DNA from: Noviherbaspirillum humi
GTDB lineage: Bacteria; Pseudomonadota; Gammaproteobacteria; Burkholderiales; Burkholderiaceae_D
Direction: 5' to 3'
DNA: 64,000 bases
Assembly (NCBI RefSeq): GCF_900188095.1
Contig: NZ_FZOT01000006.1
Coordinates: 124,001 to 188,000, forward strand
Of this stretch, positions 40,917 through 49,824 are shown one piece after another. The notes beneath the pieces are model-generated. The model ran no database searches and had not been told where the DNA came from. It worked only from the letters and a program-made list of their open reading frames with translations. The translations under genes and the position numbers were made by a program. Position 1 is the stretch's first letter. Every line of letters begins with the position of its first letter.

Positions 40917-42731
40917 ATGCAATCCAAGATATTGTCCCGGCGCGACCTCGAATTCCTGTTGTATGAGTGGCTGGACGCCGAATCCCTGACCCGGCGCGAA
41001 CGCTACGCCGACCACACCCTCGAAACCTTCAACGCCGCGCTCGACACCTGCGAGCGCATCGCCACCGACCTGTTCGCGCCGCACAACAAGAAGAGCGATC
41101 AGCAGGAGCCGCATTTCGACGGCGAGAAAGTGCACATCATTCCGGAAGTCAAGACGGCGCTGAAAGCCTTCTGCGAAGCCGGCCTGATGGCCGCCGGCCA
41201 GGATTACGACTTCGGCGGCATGCAGCTGCCGGTGCTGCTGGAGAAGGCCGGCTTCGCCTACTTCAAGGCGGCCAATGTCGGCACCTCGTCCTATCCCTTC
41301 CTCACCATCGGCAATGCCAACACGCTGCTCAAGTGCGGCACGCCGGAGCAGATCGAGACTTTCGTCAAGCCGATGCTGGAAGGCCGCTTCTTCGGCACCA
41401 TGTGCCTGTCGGAGCCGCAGGCCGGCTCCTCCCTGTCGGACATCACCACCCGCGCCGAGCCGCAGCCGGACGGCACCTACCGCCTGCGCGGCAACAAGAT
41501 GTGGATCTCCGCCGGGGAGCATGAGCTGTCGGAGAACATCGTGCATCTGGTGCTGGCGAAGGTGCCGGACGAGAACGGCAAGCTGATTCCCGGCGTGAAG
41601 GGCATCTCCCTGTTCATCGTGCCGAAGAAGCTGGTGAATGCGGACGGCACCCTGGGCGAGCGCAACGACGTGGTGCTGGCCGGACTGAATCACAAGATGG
41701 GTTACCGCGGCACGACGAACTGCCTGCTCAACTTCGGCGAAGGCAAGTACAAGCCGGGCGGACAGCCTGGCGCCGTCGGCTATCTTGTCGGAGAGGTCCA
41801 CAAGGGCCTGGCCAACATGTTCCACATGATGAACGAGGCGCGCATCGGCGTCGGCCTCGGCGCGGTGGCGCTCGGCTACACCGGCTACCTGCATGCGCTG
41901 GAGTATGCGCGCGAACGGCCTCAGGGCCGGCATCCGCTGAACAAGGATGCGGCGCAGCCGCAGGTCCGCATCATCGAGCATACCGACGTCAAGCGCATGC
42001 TGCTGGCGCAGAAGGCCTATGTCGAGGGCGGCATGGCGCTGAACCTGTACTGCGCCCGGCTGGTGGACGAGGAGCGCACCGGCGAATCGGAAGAGGGCAG
42101 GCGGCAGGCATCGCTGCTGCTGGACATTCTCACGCCGATCGCCAAGTCCTGGCCCTCGCAGTGGTGCCTGGAAGCCAATGCCCTGGCCATCCAGGTCCAC
42201 GGCGGCTACGGCTATACCCGCGAATACAACGTCGAGCAGTTCTATCGCGACAACCGCCTCAACCCCATCCACGAGGGCACGCACGGCATCCAGGGCCTGG
42301 ATCTGCTCGGCCGCAAGGTGGTGATGCGCGACGGCGAGGCGTTCAAGGCGCTCGCCGCCGTGATGGAAAAGTCCATCACCCGCGCGCAGCAATCGCCAGA
42401 ACTGGCCGCCCATGGCCGCGAACTCGGCGCCACCCTGCAGCGCGTCGCCAAGGTGACGCGGGCGCTGTACGCCGTCGGCGACCTGAACAAGACCCTGGCC
42501 AATGCCTCGGTTTACCTGGAAGCATTCGGCCACATGGTGGTGGCCTGGATCTGGCTAGAGCAGGCGCTTGCCGCCGAGGGCAAAGGCGGTCATGATGCCG
42601 ACTTTTATCGCGGCAAGCTGCAGGCCTGCGCCTTCTTCTTCAAGTGGGAACTGCCGAAGGTGCATGCCCAGCTCGACCTGCTGCAATCCATCGACACCAC
42701 CGCGCTCGACATGCGCGACGAATGGTTCTAA
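40917..42731 (+). CDS. Acyl-CoA dehydrogenase (long form with C-terminal domain)
   Basis: 604-residue FAD acyl-CoA dehydrogenase, introducing the trans-2 double bond. N-terminal helical domain with the extra ACAD leader, middle beta domain (FFGTMCLSEPQAGSSLSDI), C-terminal helical domain with VHGGYGYTREYNVEQFYRD, and the active-site region NPIHEGTHGIQGLDLL containing the putative catalytic Glu. An added C-terminal domain (residues ~465-604) is characteristic of ~600-residue bacterial members. Lies 73 bases after the thiolase gene. Confidence 0.92.
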   Translation: MQSKILSRRDLEFLLYEWLDAESLTRRERYADHTLETFNAALDTCERIATDLFAPHNKKSDQQEPHFDGEKVHIIPEVKTALKAFCEAGLMAAGQDYDFGGMQLPVLLEKAGFAYFKAANVGTSSYPFLTIGNANTLLKCGTPEQIETFVKPMLEGRFFGTMCLSEPQAGSSLSDITTRAEPQPDGTYRLRGNKMWISAGEHELSENIVHLVLAKVPDENGKLIPGVKGISLFIVPKKLVNADGTLGERNDVVLAGLNHKMGYRGTTNCLLNFGEGKYKPGGQPGAVGYLVGEVHKGLANMFHMMNEARIGVGLGAVALGYTGYLHALEYARERPQGRHPLNKDAAQPQVRIIEHTDVKRMLLAQKAYVEGGMALNLYCARLVDEERTGESEEGRRQASLLLDILTPIAKSWPSQWCLEANALAIQVHGGYGYTREYNVEQFYRDNRLNPIHEGTHGIQGLDLLGRKVVMRDGEAFKALAAVMEKSITRAQQSPELAAHGRELGATLQRVAKVTRALYAVGDLNKTLANASVYLEAFGHMVVAWIWLEQALAAEGKGGHDADFYRGKLQACAFFFKWELPKVHAQLDLLQSIDTTALDMRDEWF

Positions 42732-42751
42732 CCGGAAAAGAAAGAAGCAAG

Positions 42752-43054
42752 ATGCTGAAGCATATCGTGATGTGGAAACTGAAGGACGAAGCCGAGGGCG
42801 GCAACCGGGCGCGGAATGCGCAGCGCATGAAGGAGATGCTGGACGCCTGCGCGAACATCGTGCCGGGCATTCTGAAGTTCGAGGTGGCCCTGGCCCAGGA
42901 AGGGCTGGAAGCCACTTACGACGTGGTGCTGTATTCGGAGTTCGCTTCCCGGGCGGCGCTCGACGCTTACCAGGAGCATCCGCAGCATGTGGCGCTCAAG
43001 CCCTTCATTGGCGCGGTGCGCGAAGCGCGCCAGTGCATGGATTACGAAGTCTGA
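42752..43054 (+). CDS. Dabb-family (stress-responsive alpha/beta-barrel) protein
   Basis: 100-residue ferredoxin-like alpha/beta-barrel (Dabb) protein. It begins MLKHIVMWKLKDEAEG and contains FEVALAQEGLEATYDVVLYSEF and a His-rich AYQEHPQHVALKPFI helix, all family typical. The start ATG 42752 follows GAAGAAAG-like purines; a longer in-frame start inside the acyl-CoA dehydrogenase gene is discarded. Function unknown; some relatives are enzymes on aromatic or polyketide substrates. Position inside the lipid cluster suggests it acts on the same pathway. Confidence 0.82.
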   Translation: MLKHIVMWKLKDEAEGGNRARNAQRMKEMLDACANIVPGILKFEVALAQEGLEATYDVVLYSEFASRAALDAYQEHPQHVALKPFIGAVREARQCMDYEV

Positions 43055-43084
43055 CCAACACCAAGATCAATAACAGGAGACACG

Positions 43085-43870
43085 ATGCGTACCATTCAAC
43101 AATTGTTCGACCTCAGGGGCAAGACCGCGCTGGTGACCGGCGGTTCGCGCGGCCTCGGCCTGCAGATCGCCGAAGCGCTGGGCGAGCAGGGCGCGAAGAT
43201 CGTGCTGTCGTCGCGCAAGCAGACCGACCTCGATGAAGCCGTGGCCCATCTTAAGGAGCGCGGCATCATCGCCGAAGCGATCGCCGCCGACGTGTCGCAG
43301 GAAAGCGCGATCCAGCCGCTGGTGGAAGAAGCCATGAAGCGGCTCGGCCGCATCGACATCCTGGTGAACAATGCCGGGGCCACCTGGGGAGCGCCGGCGG
43401 AAGACCATCCGACCGAGGCCTGGGACAAGGTGATGAACCTGAATATCCGCAGCATCTTCCTGTTGTCGCAGGCGGTGGGCAAGGCATCGATGATTCCGAA
43501 CAAGTACGGCCGCATCATCAATGTCGCCTCCATCGCCGGCCTTGCCGGCAATGGCCCGGACTCGATGCAGACCATCGCCTACAACACTTCCAAGGGCGCA
43601 GTGGTGAACTTCACCCGCACCCTGGCCGGCGAATGGGGCAAGCATGGCATCACCGTCAACGCGCTGGCGCCGGGCTTCTTTCCGTCGAAGATGACCAAGG
43701 GCGTGCTGCAGAACTTGGGCGTCGACAATCTCTCCCGGCGCGCGCCGCTGCAGCGCATCGGCGACGATGAGGACCTGAAGGGCGCGGCGCTGCTGTTCGC
43801 CTCCGATGCCGGCAAGCACATCACCGGCCAGATCCTCGCGGTGGACGGCGGCGTGTCGGCGGTTCATTGA
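43085..43870 (+). CDS. SDR-family oxidoreductase
   Basis: 261-residue classical short-chain dehydrogenase. NAD(P)-binding TGGSRGLG, NNAG motif in ILVNNAGATWG, catalytic Ser in NVASIAGLAG and Tyr-Lys in IAYNTSKGA. An Arg-rich segment after the second strand (SSRKQ) hints at NADP(H). The C-terminal GQILAVDGG is typical. AGGAG lies 6 bases before ATG 43085. In this cluster it could act as a 3-hydroxyacyl-CoA dehydrogenase, but SDR specificity cannot be read from sequence. Confidence 0.9.
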   Translation: MRTIQQLFDLRGKTALVTGGSRGLGLQIAEALGEQGAKIVLSSRKQTDLDEAVAHLKERGIIAEAIAADVSQESAIQPLVEEAMKRLGRIDILVNNAGATWGAPAEDHPTEAWDKVMNLNIRSIFLLSQAVGKASMIPNKYGRIINVASIAGLAGNGPDSMQTIAYNTSKGAVVNFTRTLAGEWGKHGITVNALAPGFFPSKMTKGVLQNLGVDNLSRRAPLQRIGDDEDLKGAALLFASDAGKHITGQILAVDGGVSAVH

Positions 43871-44304
43871 TGGATTTCTCGCATTCCCAGCCTTTTCCGG
43901 TCGAGATACCTTTTCTCCATGACCTCGGGGTGGAATTCCTCGGCATGGGCGACGGCGAGGCCAGCGTGGCCCTGACGCTGCAGCCGCGCCACATGAACAG
44001 CTGGCACGTCACCCACGGCGGCGTTTCGATGACGCTGCTCGACGTGGTGATGTCCATGGCCGGCCGCTCGCTCGATCCGGACGCCCGCGGCGGCGTCACG
44101 GTGGAGATGAAGACCAGCTTTCTGCATCCGGCCGGCAAGCCCGGTGGACGCATCGTCGCCAAGGGCCGTGCCATCCACCGCTCCAGCTCCATCTGCTTTT
44201 GCGAGGGTGAGATCTGGAACGGCGACAAGCTGGTGGCGAAAGCCAGCGGCACCTTCAAGTACCTGAAGCGGCTGGATGCGGGCAAGCGCATGGAGAAGGA
44301 ATAG
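43870..44304 (+). CDS. PaaI-family acyl-CoA thioesterase
   Basis: 144-residue hot-dog thioesterase hydrolysing acyl-CoA esters. The central segment WHVTHGGVSMTLLDVVMSMAG carries the family HGG motif and catalytic acid. Start ATG 43870 overlaps the SDR stop (TGATG), so translation is coupled; the TTG one codon earlier is less likely. C-terminal strand ends in GTFKYLKR, as in the 4HBT superfamily. Substrate unknown. Confidence 0.88.
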   Translation: MDFSHSQPFPVEIPFLHDLGVEFLGMGDGEASVALTLQPRHMNSWHVTHGGVSMTLLDVVMSMAGRSLDPDARGGVTVEMKTSFLHPAGKPGGRIVAKGRAIHRSSSICFCEGEIWNGDKLVAKASGTFKYLKRLDAGKRMEKE

Positions 44305-44355
44305 TCCGAAAAGCACCGCCGCCGGATCAGAACAACACCTTACCGGAGACTTACC

Positions 44356-45351
44356 ATGAATACCTACAAGCGCATCGTCCTGGCATCCCGCCCGCATGGC
44401 GAGGTGACGCCTGATAACTTCCGGCTGGAAGAGCAGCCCATGCCGCAGCTGCAGGAAGGCCAGCTCCTGGTCCGCAATCACTTCCTCTCGCTCGATCCCT
44501 ACATGCGCGGCCGCATGGAGGAAACCAAGAGCTATGCCGCGCCGCAGCCGCTGAACGAAACCATGATCGGCGGCACGGTGGGCGAGGTGATCGAATCGCG
44601 CCATCCGAAGTTCGCCGTCGGCGACAAGGTGCAGGGCATGTTCGGCTGGTCCGAGATCGGCGTGTCGGACGGCGCGCTGCTGCGCAAGCTCGATACCAGC
44701 CGCATCCCGCTGTCGGCCTATCTCGGCGCGGTCGGCATGCCGGGCATGACCGCCTGGTACGGCCTGACCCAGATCATGAAGCCGAAGGCGGGCGAGACCA
44801 TCGTCGTGTCCGCCGCCAGCGGGGCGGTCGGCAGCGTGGTCGGCCAGCTGGCGAAGGAGCGTGGCTGCCGCGCGGTCGGCATCGCCGGCGGCGCCGAGAA
44901 GTGCCGCTATGTGGTGGAAGAACTGGGTTTCGACGCCTGCGTCGACTACAAGGCGGGCAACCTGCAGGATGATCTCGCCAAGGCAACGCCGGACGGCATC
45001 GACGCGGTGTTCGAGAATGTCGGCGGCGGGGGATTCGATGCTTGCCTCGCGCGCATGAACCCGTTCGGCCGCATCGCGCTGTGCGGCCTGATCGCCGGCT
45101 ACAACGGCGAGCCGATGGCGCTGCACAACGTGCGCGCATTCCTCACCATGCGCCTGACGCTGCAGGGCTTCATCGTTTCCGAGCACATGGACCTCTGGCC
45201 CCAGGGCTTGCAGGAGCTGGGCGGCCTGGTCGCAAGCGGCAAGCTGAAATTCCGCGAATCCGTCGCGCAGGGACTGGAGTCGGCGCCGGACGCCTTCATG
45301 GGCCTGCTCAAGGGCCGCAACTTCGGCAAGCAGCTGGTCAAGCTGGTCTGA
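44356..45351 (+). CDS. NADP-dependent MDR-family oxidoreductase (CurA-like)
   Basis: 331-residue zinc-independent medium-chain reductase of the leukotriene B4 dehydrogenase / CurA / P1 type, reducing the double bond of alpha,beta-unsaturated ketones. N-terminal FLSLDPYMRGRMEE is the family signature; AASGAVGSVVGQLAKERG is the nucleotide loop; GIAGGAEKC and FENVGGGGFDA follow as expected. CGGAGA lies 6-8 bases before the ATG. Might remove unsaturated intermediates in the pathway of this cluster. Confidence 0.9.
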   Translation: MNTYKRIVLASRPHGEVTPDNFRLEEQPMPQLQEGQLLVRNHFLSLDPYMRGRMEETKSYAAPQPLNETMIGGTVGEVIESRHPKFAVGDKVQGMFGWSEIGVSDGALLRKLDTSRIPLSAYLGAVGMPGMTAWYGLTQIMKPKAGETIVVSAASGAVGSVVGQLAKERGCRAVGIAGGAEKCRYVVEELGFDACVDYKAGNLQDDLAKATPDGIDAVFENVGGGGFDACLARMNPFGRIALCGLIAGYNGEPMALHNVRAFLTMRLTLQGFIVSEHMDLWPQGLQELGGLVASGKLKFRESVAQGLESAPDAFMGLLKGRNFGKQLVKLV

Positions 45352-45395
45352 TCCCGGCCGCTGCTTTCACCGTCACGCCACCACCAGGAGACGAC

Positions 45396-46322
45396 ATGGC
45401 CGACCTCATCCTGCACCATTACCCGACGTCCCCGTTCGCCGAGAAGATCCGCACCATCCTCGGCTTCAAGCGCCTGGCATGGAAATCAGTGTTCATCCCA
45501 CCCATCATGCCCAAGCCGGACCTGGTGGCGCTGACCGGCGGCTACCGCCGCACGCCGGTGCTGCAGATCGGCGCCGACATCTATTGCGACACTTCACTCA
45601 TTTCCGATGTGCTGGAGCGCCTGCAGCCGTCGCCGTCGCTCTATCCGCCGGCGGTGGAGGGCGCCTCCCGCCTGCTGGCGCAATGGGCCGACACGGCGCT
45701 TTTCTGGACGGTGATTCCCTGCGCCTTCCAGCCGTCGACGGCCGGGGAGATTCTGGCCGGCATGACGCCGGAGCAGATGAAGGCCTTCGGCGCCGACCGG
45801 GCCGCCTTCCGCGGCAACGCGCCGCGCCTGTCGTCGGCGGATGCGATGGGCATGCTGCCGCTCTATCTCGACCGGCTGGCCGGCATGCTGGCGGGCGGCC
45901 AGCCATTCCTGTTCGGTGATGAAGCCAGCATCGCCGATTTTTCCGTCTATCACTGCCTCTGGTTCCTGCAGCGTGTGAAATCGCTCGCACCGCTGGTCGA
46001 GCAAAAGCCGGCGCTGGCAGGCTGGTACAAGCGCGTCGTCGCCTTCGGCCATCACGAATCCAGCGCCATGTCCTCCACCGAGGCGCTGGCGGTGGCGCGC
46101 GGCAGCCGCCCGGCGCCCGCCGGAGAGGGAGACTTCGTCGACCACCATGGGGTGTCGCTCGGCGACGAAGTGGCGGTGATGCCGACCGACTACGGCATCG
46201 ACCCGGTGCAGGGCCGGCTGGTCGCGGCCACCGCCAGCGAGTTCGCCGTCGAGCGGAAATTCGAGACAGGAACCCTGGTGGTGCATTTTCCACGCATCGG
46301 TTTCCAGCTGAAAAAGGCGTAA
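45396..46322 (+). CDS. Glutathione S-transferase-like protein with extra C-terminal domain
   Basis: 308 residues. Start ATG 45396 follows CAGGAGAC. Residues ~1-80 are a thioredoxin-fold GST N-terminal domain (ILHHYPTSPFAEKIRTILG; Ser in the TSPFAEK position). It keeps the RRTPVLQ glutathione segment and CDTSLISD. Residues ~95-210 are the GST helical domain with GDEASIADFSVYHCLWFLQ. Residues ~225-308 form an additional beta-rich domain not in ordinary ~220-residue GSTs. Such proteins recur in acyl-CoA operons of proteobacteria with unknown role. Confidence 0.85.
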   Translation: MADLILHHYPTSPFAEKIRTILGFKRLAWKSVFIPPIMPKPDLVALTGGYRRTPVLQIGADIYCDTSLISDVLERLQPSPSLYPPAVEGASRLLAQWADTALFWTVIPCAFQPSTAGEILAGMTPEQMKAFGADRAAFRGNAPRLSSADAMGMLPLYLDRLAGMLAGGQPFLFGDEASIADFSVYHCLWFLQRVKSLAPLVEQKPALAGWYKRVVAFGHHESSAMSSTEALAVARGSRPAPAGEGDFVDHHGVSLGDEVAVMPTDYGIDPVQGRLVAATASEFAVERKFETGTLVVHFPRIGFQLKKA

Positions 46323-46362
46323 CGGGTCCGACGACACGAATAAGACATTACGAGGAGACAGC

Positions 46363-47268
46363 ATGAAGGAATTCAAGGACAAGGTCGCCGTCATCACCGG
46401 CGGCGCCAGCGGCTTCGGCCGGGAATTCGCCAACATCGGGGCCAGGCTCGGCATGAAGCTGGTGCTGGCCGACGTGCAGCAGGATGCGCTGGACAAGGCG
46501 CGGCGCGAGCTGGAAGAGCAGGGCGCGCAGGTGCTGGCCCAGATCTGCGACGTGCGCAAGGCGGAGGCGGTGCAGGCGCTGGCGGAGGCCGCGATGCAGC
46601 GCTTCGGCGCGGTGCACCTGGTGTTCAACAATGCCGGCGTCGGCGCCGGCGGCCTGGTCTGGGAAAACTCGCTCGCCGACTGGGAGTGGGTGCTGGGCGT
46701 GAACCTGTGGGGCGTGATCCACGGCGTGCGCGCCTTCACCCCGCTGATGCTGGAATGCGCCAGGCGCGACCCGAGCTATGAAGGCCATATCGTCAATACC
46801 GCGTCCATGGCCGGCCTGCTGAATGCGCCCAACATGGGCATCTACAATGTCTCCAAGCATGCGGTGGTGTCGCTGTCCGAGACGCTGTACCACGACCTGA
46901 ACCTGATCGGCGCGCCCATCGGCGCTTCGGTGCTCTGCCCTTACTTCGTGCCGACCGGCATCAGCCAGTCGCATCGCAACCGGCCCGACGAGCTGAAGGA
47001 TGACGGCAAGGCGACGGTCAGCCAGATGGTGGCCCAGGCAGTGTCGGACAAGGCGGTTTCCTCGGGCAAGGTAACGGCGGCCGAGGTGTCGCAACGGACC
47101 TTCGACGCCATTCGCGACGGCGGCTTCTACATCTATTCCCATCCGCAGGCGCTGGGCAACGTGCAGACACGCATGGAAGACATCGTTAACCAGCGCAATC
47201 CGAGCGATCCCTTCGAGGCCGCGCCGCATATCCGCGAACTGCTGCAGTCCAAGCTCAAGGGCGGCTGA
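46363..47268 (+). CDS. SDR-family oxidoreductase
   Basis: 301-residue short-chain dehydrogenase, longer than the classical 250 by a C-terminal extension. TGGASGFGREFA is the nucleotide loop, FNNAGVGAGG the NNAG motif, and NTASMAGLLNAPNMG with IYNVSKHAV gives the catalytic Ser and Tyr-Lys. VLADVQQ after strand 2 has an Asp, favouring NAD(H). The tail (residues ~250-301) contains GFYIYSHPQAL, seen in steroid/alkanol-type SDRs. CGAGGAG precedes the ATG. Confidence 0.9.
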   Translation: MKEFKDKVAVITGGASGFGREFANIGARLGMKLVLADVQQDALDKARRELEEQGAQVLAQICDVRKAEAVQALAEAAMQRFGAVHLVFNNAGVGAGGLVWENSLADWEWVLGVNLWGVIHGVRAFTPLMLECARRDPSYEGHIVNTASMAGLLNAPNMGIYNVSKHAVVSLSETLYHDLNLIGAPIGASVLCPYFVPTGISQSHRNRPDELKDDGKATVSQMVAQAVSDKAVSSGKVTAAEVSQRTFDAIRDGGFYIYSHPQALGNVQTRMEDIVNQRNPSDPFEAAPHIRELLQSKLKGG

Positions 47269-47289
47269 TCAACCTACTGCGGAGTTTTC

Positions 47290-48186
47290 ATGACGGCAAC
47301 CATCACCACCGACCAGTATGCCGTGCTGCCCAATGGCACGCGGCTGCATTACGCCAGCGCCGGCAAGCCGGGGGCGCCGCTGCTGCTGTTCGTCCATGGC
47401 TTTCCTGAGTTCTGGTACGAGTGGGAAGCGGCGCTGCAGGAATTCGGCGGCGACTATTACGCCGTCGCGCCGGACCTGCGCGGCTTCAACCTGTCGGACA
47501 TGCCGGCCGAGCCGACGGCCTACAAGCCGAAGCACATCGTCGACGACCTGCGCCTGCTCATCGCCCATCTCGGCTACCCGCGCTGCGCCATGGTGGCGCA
47601 CGACTGGGGCGGCGCCATCGCCTGGAATCTCGCCATCGCGCTGCCGCAGCTCCTGGAGCGGCTGATCATCGTCAACTCCCCGCATCCCTATCTTTTCATG
47701 AAGGCCCTGGCGGAAGATCCGGCCCAGCAGGAAGCCAGCGCCTACATGAACTGGCTGCGCTCGCCGCATTCGGAAGAGGTGCTGGCCAAGCACGATTTCG
47801 CCATCCTGGAACGACTGCTGAGCGGCATGGGGCAATCGCCGACGCCCTGGTTCGCCGGCGAGGTGAGGCGGAAGTACCATGAATGCTGGTCGCGCGGCCT
47901 GGTGGGCGGCGTGAATTACTACCGGGCCACGCCGCTGCATCCGCCGACCGCCGAGAATCCCGGCCCGCAAGGTCTGGTGCTGAACCCCGACGATTTCCGG
48001 GTGAAGGTGCCAACCCGCGTGATCTGGGGCGAGCGCGACGTGGCGCTGCTGCCTTCGCTGCTGGATGGCCTGGGCGACTTCGTGCCCGATTTAAAAGTGG
48101 AGCGCATTCCCGAGGGCAGCCACTGGGTAGTGCATGAGCAGCCGGAGCGGGTGAACGCGCTGATCCGCCGCTTCCTGCAGGAATGA
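47290..48186 (+). CDS. Alpha/beta hydrolase (epoxide hydrolase-like)
   Basis: 298-residue alpha/beta hydrolase. The oxyanion motif FVHGFPEFWYEWE and the nucleophile elbow MVAHDWGGAIAW, with Asp rather than Ser at the elbow, match epoxide hydrolases and haloalkane dehalogenases. The acid lies in VIWGERDVALL and the base His in EGSHWVVHEQPERVN. The cap-domain Tyr needed for epoxide opening may be in VGGVNYYRATPL. Actual substrate unknown; an ester- or lactone-cleaving role is not excluded. Confidence 0.88.
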   Translation: MTATITTDQYAVLPNGTRLHYASAGKPGAPLLLFVHGFPEFWYEWEAALQEFGGDYYAVAPDLRGFNLSDMPAEPTAYKPKHIVDDLRLLIAHLGYPRCAMVAHDWGGAIAWNLAIALPQLLERLIIVNSPHPYLFMKALAEDPAQQEASAYMNWLRSPHSEEVLAKHDFAILERLLSGMGQSPTPWFAGEVRRKYHECWSRGLVGGVNYYRATPLHPPTAENPGPQGLVLNPDDFRVKVPTRVIWGERDVALLPSLLDGLGDFVPDLKVERIPEGSHWVVHEQPERVNALIRRFLQE

Positions 48187-48224
48187 GCCTCCACCGCTAA
48201 CGCATTCGATAGGACATTCGAACC

Positions 48225-48662
48225 ATGGCAAGAGAGGATTTCAGCTTTTTCCATCAGCTGCGGGTCCGCTGGGCCGAAGTGGACATGCAGGCCATCGTCT
48301 TCAACGGCCACTACCTGACCTATTTCGACGTCGCCTTCACCGAATACTGGCGCGCCACCGGCCTGCCCGACGTCATGCAGCAGGCGCGCGAGGGCAGGGA
48401 GCTGTTCGCCCGCAAGGCAACCATCGAGTATCAGGGCCCGGCCCGCTTCGACGACCTGCTCGACATCGGCGTGCGCTGCGCGGCGCTCGGCCGCTCATCG
48501 GCCCGCTTCGTGCTCGAAATCTTCCGCGGCGAAGAACACCTGATCAGCGGCGAACTGGTCTATGTGTATGCCGACACGACGGCGCGCAAGGGCGTGCCGT
48601 TGCCGGACGCCTGGCGCGACACCATCAGCCGGCTGGAAACGCGCAAGCCCGAGGCGGCATGA
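48225..48662 (+). CDS. Acyl-CoA thioesterase, YbgC/FadM-type hot dog
   Basis: 145-residue 4-hydroxybenzoyl-CoA thioesterase-like protein. The N-terminal VRWAEVDMQAIVFNGHYLTYFD is the YbgC signature, with Asp in the usual catalytic position (AEVDMQ) and the following hydrophobic helix. Second acyl-CoA thioesterase of the cluster, of a different subfamily from the PaaI-type at 43870. Its stop overlaps the next GNAT gene by ATGA. Confidence 0.9.
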   Translation: MAREDFSFFHQLRVRWAEVDMQAIVFNGHYLTYFDVAFTEYWRATGLPDVMQQAREGRELFARKATIEYQGPARFDDLLDIGVRCAALGRSSARFVLEIFRGEEHLISGELVYVYADTTARKGVPLPDAWRDTISRLETRKPEAA

Positions 48663-49084
48663 GCATCCGCATCATCACCGGCGACTGGGAAGCGATGAAG
48701 GAGCGCGCCCGGCCCATCCGCCATGACGTGTTCGTCCGGGAGCAGCAGGTGCCGGTGGAGCTTGAGTGGGATGAGATGGATGCGCCTTCCCTGCATGCGC
48801 TGGCGCTGGATGCGGAGGGCAAGGCCATCGGCACGGCGCGCCTTCTGCCCGACGGGCATATCGGCCGAATGGCAGTGCTGAAGGAGGCACGCGGCCGTGG
48901 CGTGGGCAGCGCCTTGCTGGCGGCGCTGATGCAGGCGGCACGCCAGCAAGGCGTGAATGAAGTGGTGCTGAGCGCCCAGCGCCATGCGGAATCGTTTTAC
49001 CGGCGCCATGGATTCGAACCGTACGGCGCAGAATACGCCGAGGCCGGCATACCGCACATCGAGATGCGCTGCCGGCTGGGCTGA
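48659..49084 (+). CDS. GNAT-family N-acetyltransferase (ElaA/YjcF-like)
   Basis: 141-residue acetyltransferase. IRHDVFVREQQVPVELEWDEMD is the ElaA/YjcF-type N-terminal segment; acetyl-CoA pyrophosphate loop in VLKEARGRGVGSALL; C-terminal AESFYRRHGFEPYG typical of GNAT. Acceptor unknown. It closes the plus-strand cluster and is coupled to the thioesterase by a 4-base overlap. Convergent with the NRDE gene 15 bases away. Confidence 0.88.
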   Translation: MSIRIITGDWEAMKERARPIRHDVFVREQQVPVELEWDEMDAPSLHALALDAEGKAIGTARLLPDGHIGRMAVLKEARGRGVGSALLAALMQAARQQGVNEVVLSAQRHAESFYRRHGFEPYGAEYAEAGIPHIEMRCRLG

Positions 49085-49098
49085 AGTCGCCGCTGCGG

Positions 49099-49824
49099 TC
49101 AGCGCACCGGCTTCTCCACCAGCATGCCGCTGCCATCCCCGTGCAGGCAGACCAGGGTCGATACCCGGGTGCCGTAGGCGGGCGACTCGATGCAGACGGC
49201 GGACAGCATGCGTTCCCGCTCGAGTCCGACGCCGGTATGCGGCAGGTCATCGTCCGGCGCGAGCGATGTGTCTGCCAGCATCTCGAAATACGCCTCCTCG
49301 GGCGCGCCCTGGCAGATCAGGCTGGAGAACTGCGCCCGGCTCTTCATCACTTTCGGCCAGGCGGTGTCCAGCGCCGCGTTCGACAGGCCATAGACGCCCG
49401 GCGTCAGCGGCTGGCCATTGCGCGGATCATCGCTGCGCCCGTTGGTGAGCCAGATCAGCTCCTTGCCGTTGCCCACCACCAGATTGAAGCCGTTGTAGGC
49501 GCCGGCCTGCGAGCGCAAGCTCTCGACGTAGTCGCGCGGTTCAACTTCACCCGACAGGAAGTCGCTCACCAGCCGACCTCGGCTCGGCGCATCGCCGCGC
49601 CGTTCCGACGGCGCGCGGATATTGGTGATGGCGGCGAAGCGCCCGTCGCGGGTGATACCCATCCAGGTGCCGCCCGCTTCCAGGTCGCGGCCGGCATAGA
49701 CCTGCGGTGAGTCCTCCCACCAGTGGGCGGCGGCGGCGGGACGGTCATAGAACTCGTCGCGGTTGGCGGCCGCCACCAGCGGCGTTCCCGGCACGACTTG
49801 CCAGGCGAAGACGATGAGGCACAT
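49099..49824 (-). CDS. NRDE-family (TANGO2-like) protein
   Basis: 241-residue NRDE protein. The name-giving motif NRDEFYDRP follows MCLIVFAWQVVPGTPLVAAA, where Cys2 could become an N-terminal nucleophile as in Ntn hydrolases. EAGGTWMGITRDGRFAAITN and GLSNAALDTAWPKV are conserved family blocks. Start at the ATG ending at 49824, which overlaps the stop of the upstream DUF4936 gene by one base; the open frame continues further but has no family character. Human TANGO2 is linked to haem handling; the bacterial role is unclear. Confidence 0.87.
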   Translation of the reverse strand: MCLIVFAWQVVPGTPLVAAANRDEFYDRPAAAAHWWEDSPQVYAGRDLEAGGTWMGITRDGRFAAITNIRAPSERRGDAPSRGRLVSDFLSGEVEPRDYVESLRSQAGAYNGFNLVVGNGKELIWLTNGRSDDPRNGQPLTPGVYGLSNAALDTAWPKVMKSRAQFSSLICQGAPEEAYFEMLADTSLAPDDDLPHTGVGLERERMLSAVCIESPAYGTRVSTLVCLHGDGSGMLVEKPVR

